Shown piece by piece: positions 26,401 through 38,500 of a stretch of DNA of 47,216 bases; position 1 is the stretch's first letter, and every line of letters begins with the position of its first letter. The notes under the pieces were generated by a model that saw only the letters and a program-made list of their open reading frames with translations, was not told where the DNA came from and made no database searches. Made by a program: the position numbers and the translations under genes. Origin of the DNA: Rodentolepis nana (taxonomy: Eukaryota > Platyhelminthes > Cestoda > Cyclophyllidea > Hymenolepididae); assembly GCA_900617975.1 (NCBI GenBank), contig UZAE01012299.1, positions 1-47,216 of the forward strand, read 5' to 3'.

Positions 26401-28182
26401 CCATGAAATAAAATCCAACCATAAGAGTGGCATCCAAAGGGAACGTCTGGGCCTGTCAAGTTCAAAATTGAAAGGTCCTTTAAAAAGGATTCAAAAGGAA
26501 TGATAATGATGGCTTTTCAAGAGGAACGGAAAACGGTCACTTAATTTATAAAGAATTTGAAAACATCCCTCGCTAAAATAAACGGTGCGGAAACTGCTGA
26601 GTTACATTTTGTTTCATCATGGCAATGCTTTTGCACATTCTTCAGGATATGTAGGGGCCCTGTTGACCGAAGGTCGATGAGAAACACTTCCACGTCCTCC
26701 TTATCGTCTTGACTTAGCTCCCTCAGACGTGTTGTGGTTTCCACAACTGAAAGGGCACCTTAAAGGGTATGCACAACAATGGAGACGATGTAAAAAAGCC
26801 AATTGAGCCAAGTTTAAAATGTGATATTTTGGGGTTAGCCATTTCATTCTGAAAGACAGCACTACTTTTAAAGCAAACACATCCTGAAATACTTATGTTC
26901 AACAAACTGAAATAACGTCCTTTTTTGTAACTAGGCCAAGGATTACTTTTTCAAGTCCATTTCCGCTCAGTCCGACTTTATCAATTTCCATCATATTTGC
27001 TATTGGGAATTGATGTGGTGTCATTGGTAAGTAATGAGTTTAGCATATTAACACTCTTAAGACTTTGAAATGTATATTTTATTTCCTGTAAAGAGTGTTC
27101 TTACTACAGGTGGAAGACTTAGATGAGAAGTAGTTAGATGACGCAGACATTTGAAATTCAGTGCTTATAACATTTAAGATAATTAAGATAGGAACAGCTT
27201 CCACACGAATCAAATGAAGCATTAACAATGGAAAGTATGTTATATGTTTCTACTTGATTGAATTGAGTCTACCTAATTTAATAAGTAGAATGAATAAATG
27301 TTCTTTAGCCAAACTTGTTACTAAACTCAAAGGTTTTTGAATGGCATATCGATTTTTAATTAGCGTTCAAGGTGAATGGATGGATGCAATGAAATACGCG
27401 GAGAGGCTGTCCTGTGAAAGTAAATGGAGCCACGCTACCTACCGGTACCTCAAAGCCGCCTTTATAATTCAATTTTTGGACGATGAACAAAGAGCTAGTC
27501 TCTCCGACAATGCCAGTAACCCCTCCACCGCAGTTCCCATCGAGACCGATCCCAAAGACTACGCTGATGGGGGAACTCTGTGTCACCATGTCGATGAACT
27601 TCTTGAGTTAGTCTACTCTAGATTATTGTTTTTTGGGAATTAACCATCAAAAAACCTCCCCTTAATTCGATATCTATCTTAGTTGACTAAAAGGGCGCAT
27701 AGTACGTAGGTGGCAAATCGATTCTTTTATATCCTGTGCTATCTGGCCTCTTCACTTATGATCGCTGTTCTACTTGGTCCCATTCAGGCATAGTGCCATA
27801 AAAGGGAATACGGGATCAATAATGGTGGCTCTTCCTGATTAGTCCAATCACTTTGTTCTTGATTTACAAGAATGAAGTTTAATTCTATTGAGAATTATTG
27901 ATCGTGTAAAATAAACCCATATGGTTTCATACTAGAACGCTTCGCAGCATGTTAGTCAAACGGGCATACGAGATACATTTGGTCTTGTGACCAAACTCTT
28001 AAGGCCTGGATGCCACAGTTTAGATGGAGGAAACTAGTGCACTAACTACTCACACGACAAGGCTTTCAATCTAATTAATGAGTGGCTGTCCGTATTTTCT
28101 TATTTGAGTCATATAAACTAACCTTTGTTTCATTCAGTCGGCCGTCTAGCGTAGTTCCATTTTCATACTTAGTGCTGATTTT

Positions 28183-28219
<37 letters not shown>

Positions 28220-31200
28220 ATGTTATATGATATATAACCATTTTTATACCTATTCTGCTTGTAATTTTATAATGTTCAAAAATTAAGACAGCCGAAACTG
28301 CTAGTCAAGAAGCACGTTATGTGCTTACCACTGTATCCTCTTACTAGACAGTTTGAATGTAGGTCAATATTCTGATTAAATGAGTGTACAAAAAGCCAAA
28401 TTAAAATATTGTGATTACTTTTTTGTTTTCTGAGTAATCGATTGAAAGATTCAATTTAATTCGTTATTACGATTCAGAATTAACTTCCTTCGGGTATCTT
28501 GCTATAAGTGCTTTAAAGAGTGATAATTCTTTTTGAGTACTTGTGTACTTAAGGGCGTCGGAGTTGTGAAAAGTAAAATGTTTTGATATTGTACAAAAAT
28601 CTTTTGCTAGCCAATAGTGCACACTAATTTAATTACCCACGTATACCTTAGTGAACGAAGGAAGCAAGAATTCCTCACAAAAAAAGTAAATTGAGCCAAT
28701 GAGATTGTTTGGTTCCTGTAATTCATTTCGAGTTTGGCGCCCAAAGCCTCCTTCATTTTGTTTGAATAATTGATATTTTAGATCACGTCTCTTGTGCAGG
28801 AAGGGGGGTCTAAATATGGATTTATTAACGATAGTAGAGTATGGCTTAGAGTATGGAGAAAAATAAGCCAATGGTACTGAAATGAATCCTACTTAATTAG
28901 CGTAAAATCTGCAACAAGTGAGAACCAAGGGAGATTTAAGCCACATGCGTATTCTAAAGTGAAAAAATTGAACAATGATGGTGTGCCAAAGCTCAATACC
29001 GCACTAGGCCAAAATTGTGGGTTGGAGGTTTAATTCTTACTTAATGTGGTCGTTTAGTGATTGGTAATAATTCAAACACCTTTTGTTGTACTTTTCCACG
29101 GTTGAATTTCAATGTCAATTTTCTTAAAAGGAATATTTTACAATCATTGCGGCGTTTTTCTGTGAAGCCATTCATCTTCACTAAGCTTTTCTGGAAGCCT
29201 GCTGACCAAGAATTCATAATGTAATATTTTTTCTTTCAAATTTAAATTAATTTTTCCACCATTTAAAATTATTGTTAGAAAATTTTGATATACGAAACCA
29301 ACAAGAACAATTTTTATTCACTACAATTAACTTGTATATTTACATTCCAAATTACTTGATCCATTTTATCAGTTATTTCATAATTAAGAAGCTTTTAACA
29401 TCCATTTAGTTCTAAACTTTATAAAAGGTGTAAACCAAACTTTTGATTACCACGATAATTAAATATTTACTGCAAATGTACAACCCCCCCCCCCTCCTCA
29501 ATCCAAATACCGCCACCATTAAGTACTAAAAGTCATTAAAGAGCAAACATTTTCCACAAATATCATGATATTAATTCAACAAATTTATAGAAAGCTAGTT
29601 CACTAATTGATATCACACACGAAAAAATTGGGTTTGTTTGCTGAAACACGTAGGCCCCGATGGAACAATGGTGTCGCGAAATTGACATTTTTACACAATC
29701 CACTAGATCGATATAAAATGGTCAGCTGACATTTGTATCATGCATTGCGGACAAGGAAAAAAAGTATAGACTCAATTCAATGGGGGGGGGGGGAGTTTTA
29801 AATTATTGAAAATAAATAACATCAACGTATTGCGAATCCATTCAATAGAGTTGACCATGTTGCTCATAGACGGACATCAATCATCAATCACTCGTCTATT
29901 ATAAACAATCGTCTTTAACTATTAGTTATCAAATTCATTACTCTTATTTTTGAGATTTTATTTCAGCAAACAAAACGAAGCAGCATATAGCTGATTTATC
30001 GAAAATGTACCTATTTAGGGACAATTTGTTATGGCACTTGGTCATTAAATTCAAATCGAAACTCATTTGATCATCTAATCTAATCATTATCAAAAAAATA
30101 TAAATAAACTAAGAAACTTTCTGGAGCACTTGAACTATAACTTGTATATTGAAGTTAAATTGTGTCAAAATTATCGTACGTAGAGATTAAGTGTGAGATT
30201 CAATATCAAACCTGTTGATATGGTCTCACCGAATATCACCGGCACTGTCTTCTCTTTAATCAACCATTCCTTTTATTATATCTTATTTTTATGTGCTTGT
30301 ATTTTGTCTTTGTTCAAACAACGCCATTAATATTTCAGAAGTGTTCCTCAAATGATCCAACGGATAGCAGGAAAGTCCCTGCCGATTGAGAAGTTCGCCA
30401 TGAAAAAAGCTGTGAGATACTTTGAACAAGGCAATCGACTCACTTTACCTGGTTTGGTACGTCTAACTCTCAATGCTCAATGCCACCTTCTGCATCTGAT
30501 ATTTCTTCTAAATCTCCTTCTTATTCTGGTAATCTAGGAGCTCATGTATCTCTGGAATGGCTTTAAAGTCATAAGCAATAACACTACTTTGCTGAATAAA
30601 TTCCTTCTCATAATCGAGTCCAAGATCCACAGTCTCGTTGCAAGTCAAAGTATGTTTAGTCTTTCTCAAGATAACTTGTTGAGTAGTGTGAACATTTATT
30701 CAAGGTTGCTCCATCTTTTCTAGATAAGATTACCAACTTCACCGAAGACTTCAGTGTCGCCACCCTACTCAAAGGAGTCTGTTTGCGATGTCTGAAAAAA
30801 AATTTTCAGGCCAAAATGTGTTTCACTGAGGTCATAATGAAGTTAGTCTAAGAATAATTCAAACAGTAACTGCTTACTATTCACATTCGCAATTAAGCAT
30901 TATTTTGAATTTCAGTGAAAAATCAATAAAATTGGACAGATATGTACTGCCCTTCAGTGAAGTTGAGTTGTGTCAAATCGCTATGGAAGAAGGAGATCTT
31001 GATGAAGCTAAAACTCACCTTGATAAGGCTTGGTACGTTAACACTACATTCATACTTGGTAACAGTCTGGCTTTGAAGTGTATTCGGATTTGATCATCCA
31101 CACACCTTAAATACTATTTTCTAATTCAGGAATCATCTTAGGAAACGGTTAATTGGCTGAAAAGAATTGTTGATTTGTATCGTAGAGTGGTAGCAAATGG

Positions 31201-33031
31201 GTAGTGTATCCAATTATGTTAGATCCCCAAAATGGAAGAATGTTTACAAAGTTGAAAATCTTTCCTGGCTGCAAAATTTGATACCGCTTTGTTACCCATC
31301 ATGTCAGGGTCACTAGTACCGGGGAGCATGAAAAGTGTTCGCTTCCTTTCAGCAGGTTCAAAAGGGGCTCATCGCGGGTATCCGTTTCACATAATTTTTT
31401 GCAGGCTCATAAACAATGGAGAATGCCTTGAACAAACCCAATGTCCTAAATTTAGGACAGGTCATAAAATTCATTACCTTCGACGGACTTATGAAAAGAT
31501 GCTGAATGGCACTTCAATATTTGTGCGAAGTCGAAAGGCCAGTGGGGATAAGATATTGTGTACACACTTCATATTCAAGCATATCTGAACTTGGTTCCTA
31601 TAACGCGATGCCGGCTTGAATTCTCCGTCACAAGTGGTCATTTTATATAACCATGTATATCACCATCCATTTTTTGCAGTAATTTGCAAAAAATCGAAGT
31701 CTATCTGTTTCTCAGAATCCTCGTTTTAGTCTAGTTTGATATTTTATTTGACTCATTATATTTGGCAGGATCCTCAACGGAACAAATTACAGTAGAATCC
31801 CAGTAACTATGGCTACATTTCATTGGTCATTATTTCGCGTAGCTGTATTCACCAAACCCCAATTAAAGACCTCTCACGTATAGCCGTCAACAAAACGGAT
31901 ATTTCGTTAACCATTATGATCGAAAACGCAACTAGTGCCTGCGCACTCTCACTCAGAGGCTTGTTTTGCCTATTAGTGAATCGTTCCTATGCTGACTCTT
32001 ATCACTAAGTTTCAGTTAATTTTACCGGAAGTGTATTGCAGTTTAGTCTAGATTGGTCTTTATTTACTCACAATATATGGGCAAGGGAAATAACTGTGAA
32101 AGAGGATAAAGTCAATAAATTCGTATGAAAGATATAATTAAAGCTCCAAAAGACGAGAGCAGATAGCCATTTCCCACTTTCCCTCCACCAGATGCTATAA
32201 CGATTGATGACTAAGTAGCCTGATCTAGCCAAAGATCACACTAATCTCTCATTACCAATTCACCGCTGATCCACTATGGGCTTTAACATAAACTTCAGTT
32301 TGTTTCTAACGCGTTTATAAACCTATATCTGACACACCCTAAAATTATGATATTCAGTGTCATGCGTACAGAACTTGAGCTCAATCAGTGCTACCATGTC
32401 CTCCCATTTCGAGCAGTCAGACATAAATAATCAAACCGCTTTTCTGGCCGAATAGTCGGCCAATCTTTCGTGGCACCCCGTCAATTTTGTCATATTTTTC
32501 TATTGCTGGTAATAAAATAGATTAAGATATTCCAGTCCTTTTATATATAAAACCTTTTGGATGAATTTTCTTTCCAATACCCATATTATATATGTTAATA
32601 ATGCCCCTGTCTTCTTAAGTCTATCGATACTTGACAAATATAACCTGGGATCTATAGCCATTGAACATTGAAAGTCAGACGCAATACCTCCTCATTGTCT
32701 GTATCTTTTATAGGACTTACAGTAAGTATAGTCTGGAGGCCCGACTTCATTTTCGTCTCCACTCCTTAACAGCCCAACATAAAACCATGAAGGAGGCGAA
32801 ACGTCGAATTAGCAAAAGTATGAATACCACCCCAGCTGGATCCTGGCATAGTGGACTCAACAGATACAATGATGGGGACGACAACCCATTTGACATCGAG
32901 TTCAACTCTAGGCTTGATAGTCTTGCTGATCCCATTACACTTGAATTGTAAGTTTATTAGTCACATATTCAACCTACTTAATATGCATAAGTAACACTTT
33001 CTATTATACTTTTAGGGGTGATGATAAGTAG
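14239..33031 (+). CDS. TTC39: TTC39-family tetratricopeptide repeat protein, 17 exons
   Basis: Predicted exons: 14239-14343, 14391-14466, 16636-16777, 19148-19280, 20465-20564, 21381-21446, 21800-21911, 22382-22402, 23465-23595, 26935-27026, 27364-27606, 30339-30456, 30538-30649, 30724-30841, 30916-31032, 32714-32947, 33016-33031. All junctions keep frame. From the first in-frame ATG (14258) this gives about 638 residues, within the usual TTC39 range. Hallmarks seen in order: NHSMYHAVSYGTML, HAELCYAESLLQ, ECGVLMGVGAFNL, LLPSKVLSLLEIVGFSGN, HHICYWELMW, RIAGKSLPIEKFA and ELMYLWNGFKVI. These resemble TTC39A/B more than TTC39C. The family (DUF3808/IML2-like with TPRs) is an intracellular helical-repeat scaffold; vertebrate TTC39B is linked to lipid homeostasis, and no enzymatic activity is expected. 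The 5' end is uncertain: exon 1 is preceded by a pyrimidine-rich acceptor (cctctctcttaag), so an upstream exon or spliced-leader addition is possible. Family assignment is confident; the ortholog is not. Confidence 0.88.
21038..21058. repeat. G-rich tract, two G8 runs
   Basis: Two G8 runs separated by T, followed by TGG, in TTC39 intron 20565-21380. It could form a G-quadruplex. Confidence 0.9.
22008..22026. repeat. (CA)n microsatellite
   Basis: A short CA repeat, interrupted once (cacacgcacacacacacaca), in the TTC39 intron 21912-22381. Confidence 0.85.
22382..22402 (+). CDS. TTC39: 21-nt microexon of the TTC39 gene
   Basis: This short exon lies between cttcacag and gtaagtc and adds seven codons (GDTACHT plus a shared codon). 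It is symmetric (phase 1 on both sides), so including or skipping it preserves the frame: the upstream exon ends ...QMTG and the downstream exon starts (V/I)GDEVTALADARKLLP. It sits in a variable loop of the family, which fits optional inclusion. A chance pair of splice signals cannot be excluded. Confidence 0.5.
22921..22938. repeat. Poly-C tract (18 C)
   Basis: A homopolymer preceded by gccccg, in TTC39 intron 22403-23464. It is G-quadruplex-capable on the minus strand. Confidence 0.95.
24456..24890 (-). mobile_element. SINE-like retroposon copy 9, intronic, with internal duplications
   Basis: The copy lies in TTC39 intron 23596-26934, antisense to the gene. It is ~435 bp instead of ~320 because the AAAAAGGTGAGRTGAGTRC segment occurs three times (near 24598, 24686 and 24727). 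Flanks share the perfect 11-bp duplication GCTTTCTAAAA (left near 24443, right near 24891). Its end places a perfect GGAG|GTAAGT donor on the gene's sense strand. Confidence 0.87.
25316..25686 (-). mobile_element. Divergent LTR of the same family, copy C (inverted, intronic)
   Basis: The reverse strand carries landmarks of copies A/B in the same order: GGGACACATCGC near the start, GTGCGGCCGT, AATAAACGTG, and GCAATCCGCT at the end. The sequence between them is much diverged. Flanks ctatt and gtatt may be a decayed duplication. It lies in the TTC39 intron beside the mariner remnant. Confidence 0.5.
25988..26769 (+). pseudogene. Degenerate mariner-family transposase
   Basis: Frame 1 shows LFKERRAQLDDDPRRGKP and DGRVTIEEIANKIES, the helix-turn-helix linker region of mariner transposases, then ENLGLSKLSVSTV and PETKPEST. 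After a frame change come HHGNAFAHSS (26615 on) and PRPPYRLDLAPSD (26690-26728), followed by LWFPQLKGHLKG. The family's second catalytic aspartate in HDN is replaced by glycine here, the frame is broken, and no ATG begins the frame. Terminal inverted repeats were not found. It sits in a TTC39 intron, same strand. Confidence 0.8.
28186..28217. repeat. (TA)16 microsatellite
   Basis: A pure alternating TA tract in the TTC39 intron 27607-30338. Confidence 0.95.
29484..29494. repeat. Poly-C tract (11 C)
   Basis: A homopolymer in the TTC39 intron 27607-30338; a G12 tract lies at 29782-29793 in the same intron. Confidence 0.9.
32714..33031 (+). CDS. TTC39: TTC39 C-terminal exons with two possible ends
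   Basis: The exon encodes TYSKYSLEARLHFRLHSLTA and a hydrophilic tail ending ADPITLEL. Read straight through, it stops at TAA 32949-32951. However, gtaagt lies exactly at 32948-32953 and cttttag at 33009-33015. Splicing this 68-bp intron gives the alternative ending LELGDDK with TAG at 33029-33031. The strong donor and acceptor favour the spliced form. The two products differ by only four residues. Confidence 0.7.
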
Positions 33032-35301
33032 AAATCCAGAGAGAGCACTGTCCATATCCTGACTTTCCTATTGATTAAAAAGACGATATTTTTGTTTACT
33101 GCTTCTCCATTGTGATATATTTAGCCAGCTACCTTCACTGCATACTCTACTACAACTACTGAAATTAAAGTATTTTGAAATTATATATTCCTTCCCTTTT
33201 TCATCATAACTCTCATTGTTTCTATGAGAAAGTGGGCCCCCCATCCACGATATTTGCTATAACTACATTTTTCTTCTGCAGCTAAAATGAACTCGTAAAC
33301 ATAATACTTGTTGGGAGAAGGTGGATATGGTTTGCCTCTAAGACACTCTAGATATTTGCAAATCCTCAAATTTATTGAAGTAATCCCGAATTTAGATTTA
33401 TCCCTTCTTTCTCACCGAGTCTCATCTCCATCGATATAGAAATTTGATCTCAAGTCCCCATGCAGAATTACTACGAGACGACAAGTGGTTTATCTATTAT
33501 CTGAATGATTAAATCGATTGCGTTTTACGTCAGCTATCATTTCTAGGTCTCTGCTTCCATGACATGTGTCATTGTAAAAGCCTTTCACTCATTGAACTGT
33601 AGAGATCCACGTTCACTCGATCGTCATTTCTTACTTCTGTCCCCTCTTAATTCTAATAACAAGCACAAACTTTTTCCACTTCATTCAGGATAACCGCCAA
33701 TGCCAATAGACCTCATAATCTTCTTAGTCCACTGTCGAATATCAGTTAGATGGCTATTTTCACCATCTGTTGCTTCATTCGCCCTGTTTGAACAGTGAAG
33801 GCAAAAGGAATAACCCACAGTAACACTATGGTAAATCATGGTAATTAGCTGTAAATAAATAATGGTTTAGTCACAAATATTTTATGAATAGAAACTCTCT
33901 TCATATAACTGCTGCAATATATAACCTATTATCGAATTTTTGTCCAAATTAGTAGCTATGAGTAGCGGCCTCCCGCATATTACTAAGGTGAATGGTCGAA
34001 ATTGAGTCCACCTTCGAAATGTGGATTCCCCACCTTCGAACCAATCACTGATGGAAGACATTCTACTTCATTTATCAATCTAGGTGTTCCCATTATCAAT
34101 CCCCAATGTATTTCAAAACTGAAGACATATACTACCATTAAATATGCGTTAAATAACAATTCTGGATAGGAGAGGGTTGAGCAAATGAAGGAACTGCACA
34201 GGGCAAATCACGTGAATTGAATGTACTTGTTACAAAAAAAGTGTTTTTTATAAGATGGGCAAGAAAGTTGATGATAGATGTAGAAGAAACGGTGAGAGTG
34301 TTACAAATTATTCATCAGCATCTTCAGAAGCTAGTAACACGCCCTTGGATTCCCGCCAACTTGCATTCCGCACGCCAAGATTCACACGTTGGAATTGCTG
34401 AAAGTATTGGAAAAAGACAAATCTTATAGTTACAGAGAGATTTGAAAATGGAAGAGCTTGAAAATTTATGTGGTGACAGATTGCCTATTTGTCACAGATT
34501 TAAATGCGTTCTCAGTGGATAAATTTAATCATATAAATGAACTTCAACAGGGTCAGTTACTATATTATTTTTTAATTTGTCTCAACCAGTTGGAAAGCTA
34601 GAAGCCTAACGAGACTGCCTTAGTGACTTGAATACGGTGCTTGGGGAATGAGTCTTTATTACGCTACTAACAGTGAGCTAGTTCCATTCTTGTCTGAATT
34701 GTCTTAAGATCACGACAAGTGTAGTAAACTCTTGCTAGCTAACCTTTGTAGTAGAATGAATCAAAATGCCAGATACTCTTACTTTATGTCAGACCACTAA
34801 ATAAACATTCGAGTTTAGATGGTGACAGCCAATAAAATGATATTTCAATAATATGCAATATGGTTAATCCTATAAATTAATTATCAATGTTAGGTTGAAC
34901 AAAGCGTCAGCATAGTAATTATTTTAAAACTCATCAGTTCAAGAAATTAATAATGGAAATGACCGATTGTATCAAATCGAAAGAAATGTAAGATGGAGGT
35001 ATTTCCCTACAAAAAATAAATGATATTTTTTCGGAAATATGAAAATACGTAAAAATTGAGAGAGAAAATGGAGAAACAGTGCAAAAATTGTATTTGAATC
35101 ATAAGACAAGAGGATGTTGCGGAAGTAGACAAAGATCTGAATCGATAAAACGCCAAAAAGAGATGGTCAATGGAAAGCTTCCACATACATATATTTTTTT
35201 CCCTGAGGTGAGAGACATGGACACACTGTCCACATTTTTACCAAACTGTCGTACAGACTTGTCAACTACTACGAATGCCGTATTAGCTCCATAAACATAT
35301 A
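33032..35301. other. Spacer between the converging genes
   Basis: AT-rich, presumably holding both 3' UTRs. Short frames (for example 34217-34429 and 35079-35294) show no recognisable domain. Confidence 0.6.
33164..33169 (+). terminator. Possible polyadenylation signal ATTAAA for the TTC39 gene
   Basis: ATTAAA lies about 135 bp downstream of the predicted stop in AT-rich sequence. It is a plausible variant poly(A) signal, with no other support. Confidence 0.3.
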
Positions 35302-35307
35302 TTTATT
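35302..35307 (-). terminator. AATAAA polyadenylation signal of the ApeC/EGF gene
   Basis: On the minus strand AATAAA lies about 105 nt after the TGA stop, in an AT-rich stretch. This is normal spacing for a short 3' UTR. Confidence 0.55.
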
Positions 35308-35409
35308 AACTTATTGCCTCAAATTCACATGTGCAATGATCTCCATTGAAAGGGCGTTCTTTAAAGGGTTTAAAGCTTCATTCGATTACGCATGTCCAAA
35401 ATGACAAGT

Positions 35410-35559
35410 TCAAATACTCACAGGTCTTCGTAGGTTAAAAATGGCCAAATCAGGTCTGCGACGTCGAAGGTAGAAGAGCCCAACAATTACGAGAAGTAGG
35501 AAGATAAGCAAGAGAGAGACCACGATGCCGGCTATGCTGGCGGATGAATAAGTTGGAGC
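35410..35559 (-). CDS. Transmembrane and cytoplasmic-tail exon (C terminus)
   Basis: The sequence after ttttttag reads APTYSSASIAGIVVSLLLIF and then LLLVIVGLFYLRRRR, a ~23-residue hydrophobic helix followed by a basic stop-transfer cluster. It ends RPDLAIFNLRRPVSI at TGA 35412-35410. This defines a type I single-pass protein with a cytoplasmic tail of about 18 residues. A perfect donor-like gtgagt starts at codon GTG (35421), so a longer alternative tail is possible, but a poly(A) signal about 100 bp downstream favours termination here. Confidence 0.82.
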   Translation of the reverse strand, partial: APTYSSASIAGIVVSLLLIFLLLVIVGLFYLRRRRPDLAIFNLRRPVSI

Positions 35560-38500
35560 CTAAAAAACGTGGGCGAAGAAGGCGTGAAGGGTGGGAGGGG
35601 GGATGGGAGGATGGGTATTCAAGAGTAAATTCGATGAAAATGCTCGATTGCATGTCACCTCTTCATTCAAGAAGCTCTACTTACCGGAATGTATTCAAAT
35701 ATAGCAGGTGTATAGTAGATTCTGCCATTTGTAAAGATAATGGGTTTGTCTTTAATTTCCATATCATTAATCCTTAGCGTTTCCTATATAAGGAAATAAT
35801 GACGCCAAAATTAGAACACAATTGAATGCAAAGATATGCAATCAAGTCTGTATCACCTACCGTTTGATTGACAGTGATAAGAGTACCGTTAAGAGAGGTG
35901 AGATGATATACAGTGGCATTCAGGAAATGGTTATACTCCGATTCACTCGACAGCATTGCAATATGGGACAAAATTTCCTCACAAGTTTTCAGCAACTGCA
36001 ATATGAAGAGGAAAAACTAATCTTGTGTTCAAATTATGAAAATATTGCCAATTAATTTAACACTTCTTAGTGAGACTCCCTGTGGAGATGTACAAATATA
36101 TATATATATGTTTTCAGGAGTTTACAAAATTGTATAGACCATCAAGAACCAACTTATATATCTCAAGCTCCAAGGTTCAATACAAGGGTTGAGTGGCCAA
36201 AGAGGCTGCGAATCAAGAAATAAGAACTTCGATTCTACTCCTGCATATACTTTGAACCCAAATATGCGCTTTCCACAGAGTACTTCCAAGTGTAAACCCT
36301 TTAAGCGTACCCTCGGGTCCCTAAATTAATTGGACGTTTCTTATTAGAGTTTCGCCTTGTTCTATCTTGCCTCTGGATAGAAGATTTCGAGGCTCAAAAG
36401 AAGATATTTTTATGCATACTCTGGATTCTTTCCTAACCTTCCTATTTTTGTGCAGCTATCAGATCGATTTCTTGGGTGCAGCAACCATGTAGTCTAAGCT
36501 CGTTTCAAATTCTTAACTTTCACTAAACCAATACTGTCTTCACTTCACATTCCGCTGATTACACTAAATTTGTCCTTATTTATGACTGAACTCTTGACCT
36601 TAACAAAATCAATAATTTCCATTTACATTGTAGGCAAAGCTGTTAAGAAGGTTTCCTTTGAGATATGCTAATAGTTGCTACTTCTGATGATTTCATTAAG
36701 TAACTCAACATATGAGTCATTGCGACTGTTTGCATAAACAAAGAAATTTTGGCAAGACCAAATGCCGCTTATCTTGAAAACAATGAATCATTTGGAAGTT
36801 GTAATGATTCACTTGTAGAATGCCTATGAGCTTCAACAAACGACAGTGAGCTGGGGCCTTAGAATCTCCTATATACCTGCGAATATACTTTGAAAGGCAA
36901 CAGATCCAGTATCGAAACCACATGGTACAGAAGCAGTTTGCCTCATGTTTTGATCACTTATTTTATTGCACTTGAGTAGGTGATTGTTTAAATGCCCATC
37001 TACAAAGTTAGTGGTTACGAGTGGGGTGTTCATGAGTGCACTCCATTGAAAAGAGTGGTCTTCTTTGGTCTTTGATTGGACCAATCAGTTTTAGAGGACA
37101 GAAGCTTCTCGCTTATTATTCATTATGTCCATGTTCATGGCTCAAGACACGAATCACTCTTTTTAGTATCTGTGTTGTTATTTTTGTGTTCCAAATAGCC
37201 GCAAATCCCTTCAGTCAAGGTAAGAAATAACGCGACCATTTTCAAACTTGTCATTCACTTAGCTGCAGAACAATTCCCGTACTAATGCTCACACAGTCCA
37301 GTAAAAGTTGCATTTTTAGAATATTCAAGTGGTAGATTCTTGCTTACTTGGGGTGGTGCAAAAAGCAGGAAGTATCGTTTCGGTTGTTGCATAACCAAAG
37401 ACTTGAATACATCTTCTGTGAAACAGGCGAGATGCTGAAGCATGTACTGTGGCAAATCCTTCTCCGCCTGCACGCTTGAATAGATATCAAAATGGCACTT
37501 CTCTCCATCCTCAATTGTTCCGGGAACACAAACACATATGGGTTCTAATGTTAGTAAGAAAAATGGTCAGATGTTAATACACTTCGTTGTCATTCAAACA
37601 TTTTACCTCTTCACAAACCAATTACCTCCGTTCTTAATTCTGCATCTGCTATATGGTTGGCATGTGTAAGCACTGCATTGTGGAATACAGTGAAAACCGT
37701 CACCCACGAATCCTTTCTTGCACTTGCACACCGTATCCACCGTCTGCAAATGGAATACATTCGGATTATCACAATACCGCATTTTGTTATTCTGGAATTA
37801 GTAAAGTAAAAACGCACAAGGATAGGAATGTAGGCGTGAGGCCGAAGGCTCTCACATTCGGCATGACGATGGCAAAGATTTGCGCAAGCATCCGTCAAGG
37901 GTGTAACAGGCATACAAGTACGAATTCCATCACCGAAGAAACCCTTCTTACATTGACAGGTGAATCGTTTGAAAGGTTTGCAAAACGCATTCTTAGCACA
38001 TCCGCATTCATCTTAAACAGAAAGAAGCAAAGTAGTATACAAAACGATAGCAGAAAGGGTGAAGTGTCTCTACTCTACGTGTATGCAGCTTACCAGCCAA
38101 CCAAGTTGATAGTTCTGTGGTTCCAGCGTGGAATAATTCCTCCAGCGAATTGCCTTTTTGAGTACCATTAGAGGTGTTCATCTTCTTCATTTCGTGGTAA
38201 TAACAAAGTATCATTATACCTGGAGCGTCAAATGGTCGAGGAACCCATCGCTGTTGTCTTGATTGTTGTGTACGACGATTTTCATCCACCTCGGTTGAAT
38301 ATTCATAGATATATGGATCAAGAAGTGTTGGGTCCAAGAATGTTGTAACCTGAATAAAATAAAGGTTGTAGAAAATTTAAAAAGTAACTACTTAGTACAT
38401 TTAAGTAGTAACTGACGTGTTCGTGTTCAATGTAAGTGCCAGGAATGCTTGAGCACACGCTTGAACCCTTTGGGAGATACATTCCCCCGGAATGTGGCAA

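Noticed and set aside
31289..31588. 99-codon plus-strand frame in a TTC39 intron
   Set aside because: It lies between well-placed exons 31032 and 32714 whose phases join directly; no family is recognised.
36190..36240. tRNA-like boxes (gagtggccaaagagg and acttcgattct)
   Set aside because: The A-box and B-box resemblance is partial, the T-stem pairs in only about two of five positions, and no acceptor stem closes.
37036..37230. Hydrophobic plus-strand frame resembling a membrane segment
   Set aside because: It overlaps the antisense of proposed juxtamembrane exons and has no independent support.
37653..38171. 172-codon plus-strand frame
   Set aside because: It is the antisense shadow of the EGF exons, which have clear cysteine spacing and splice sites on the minus strand.
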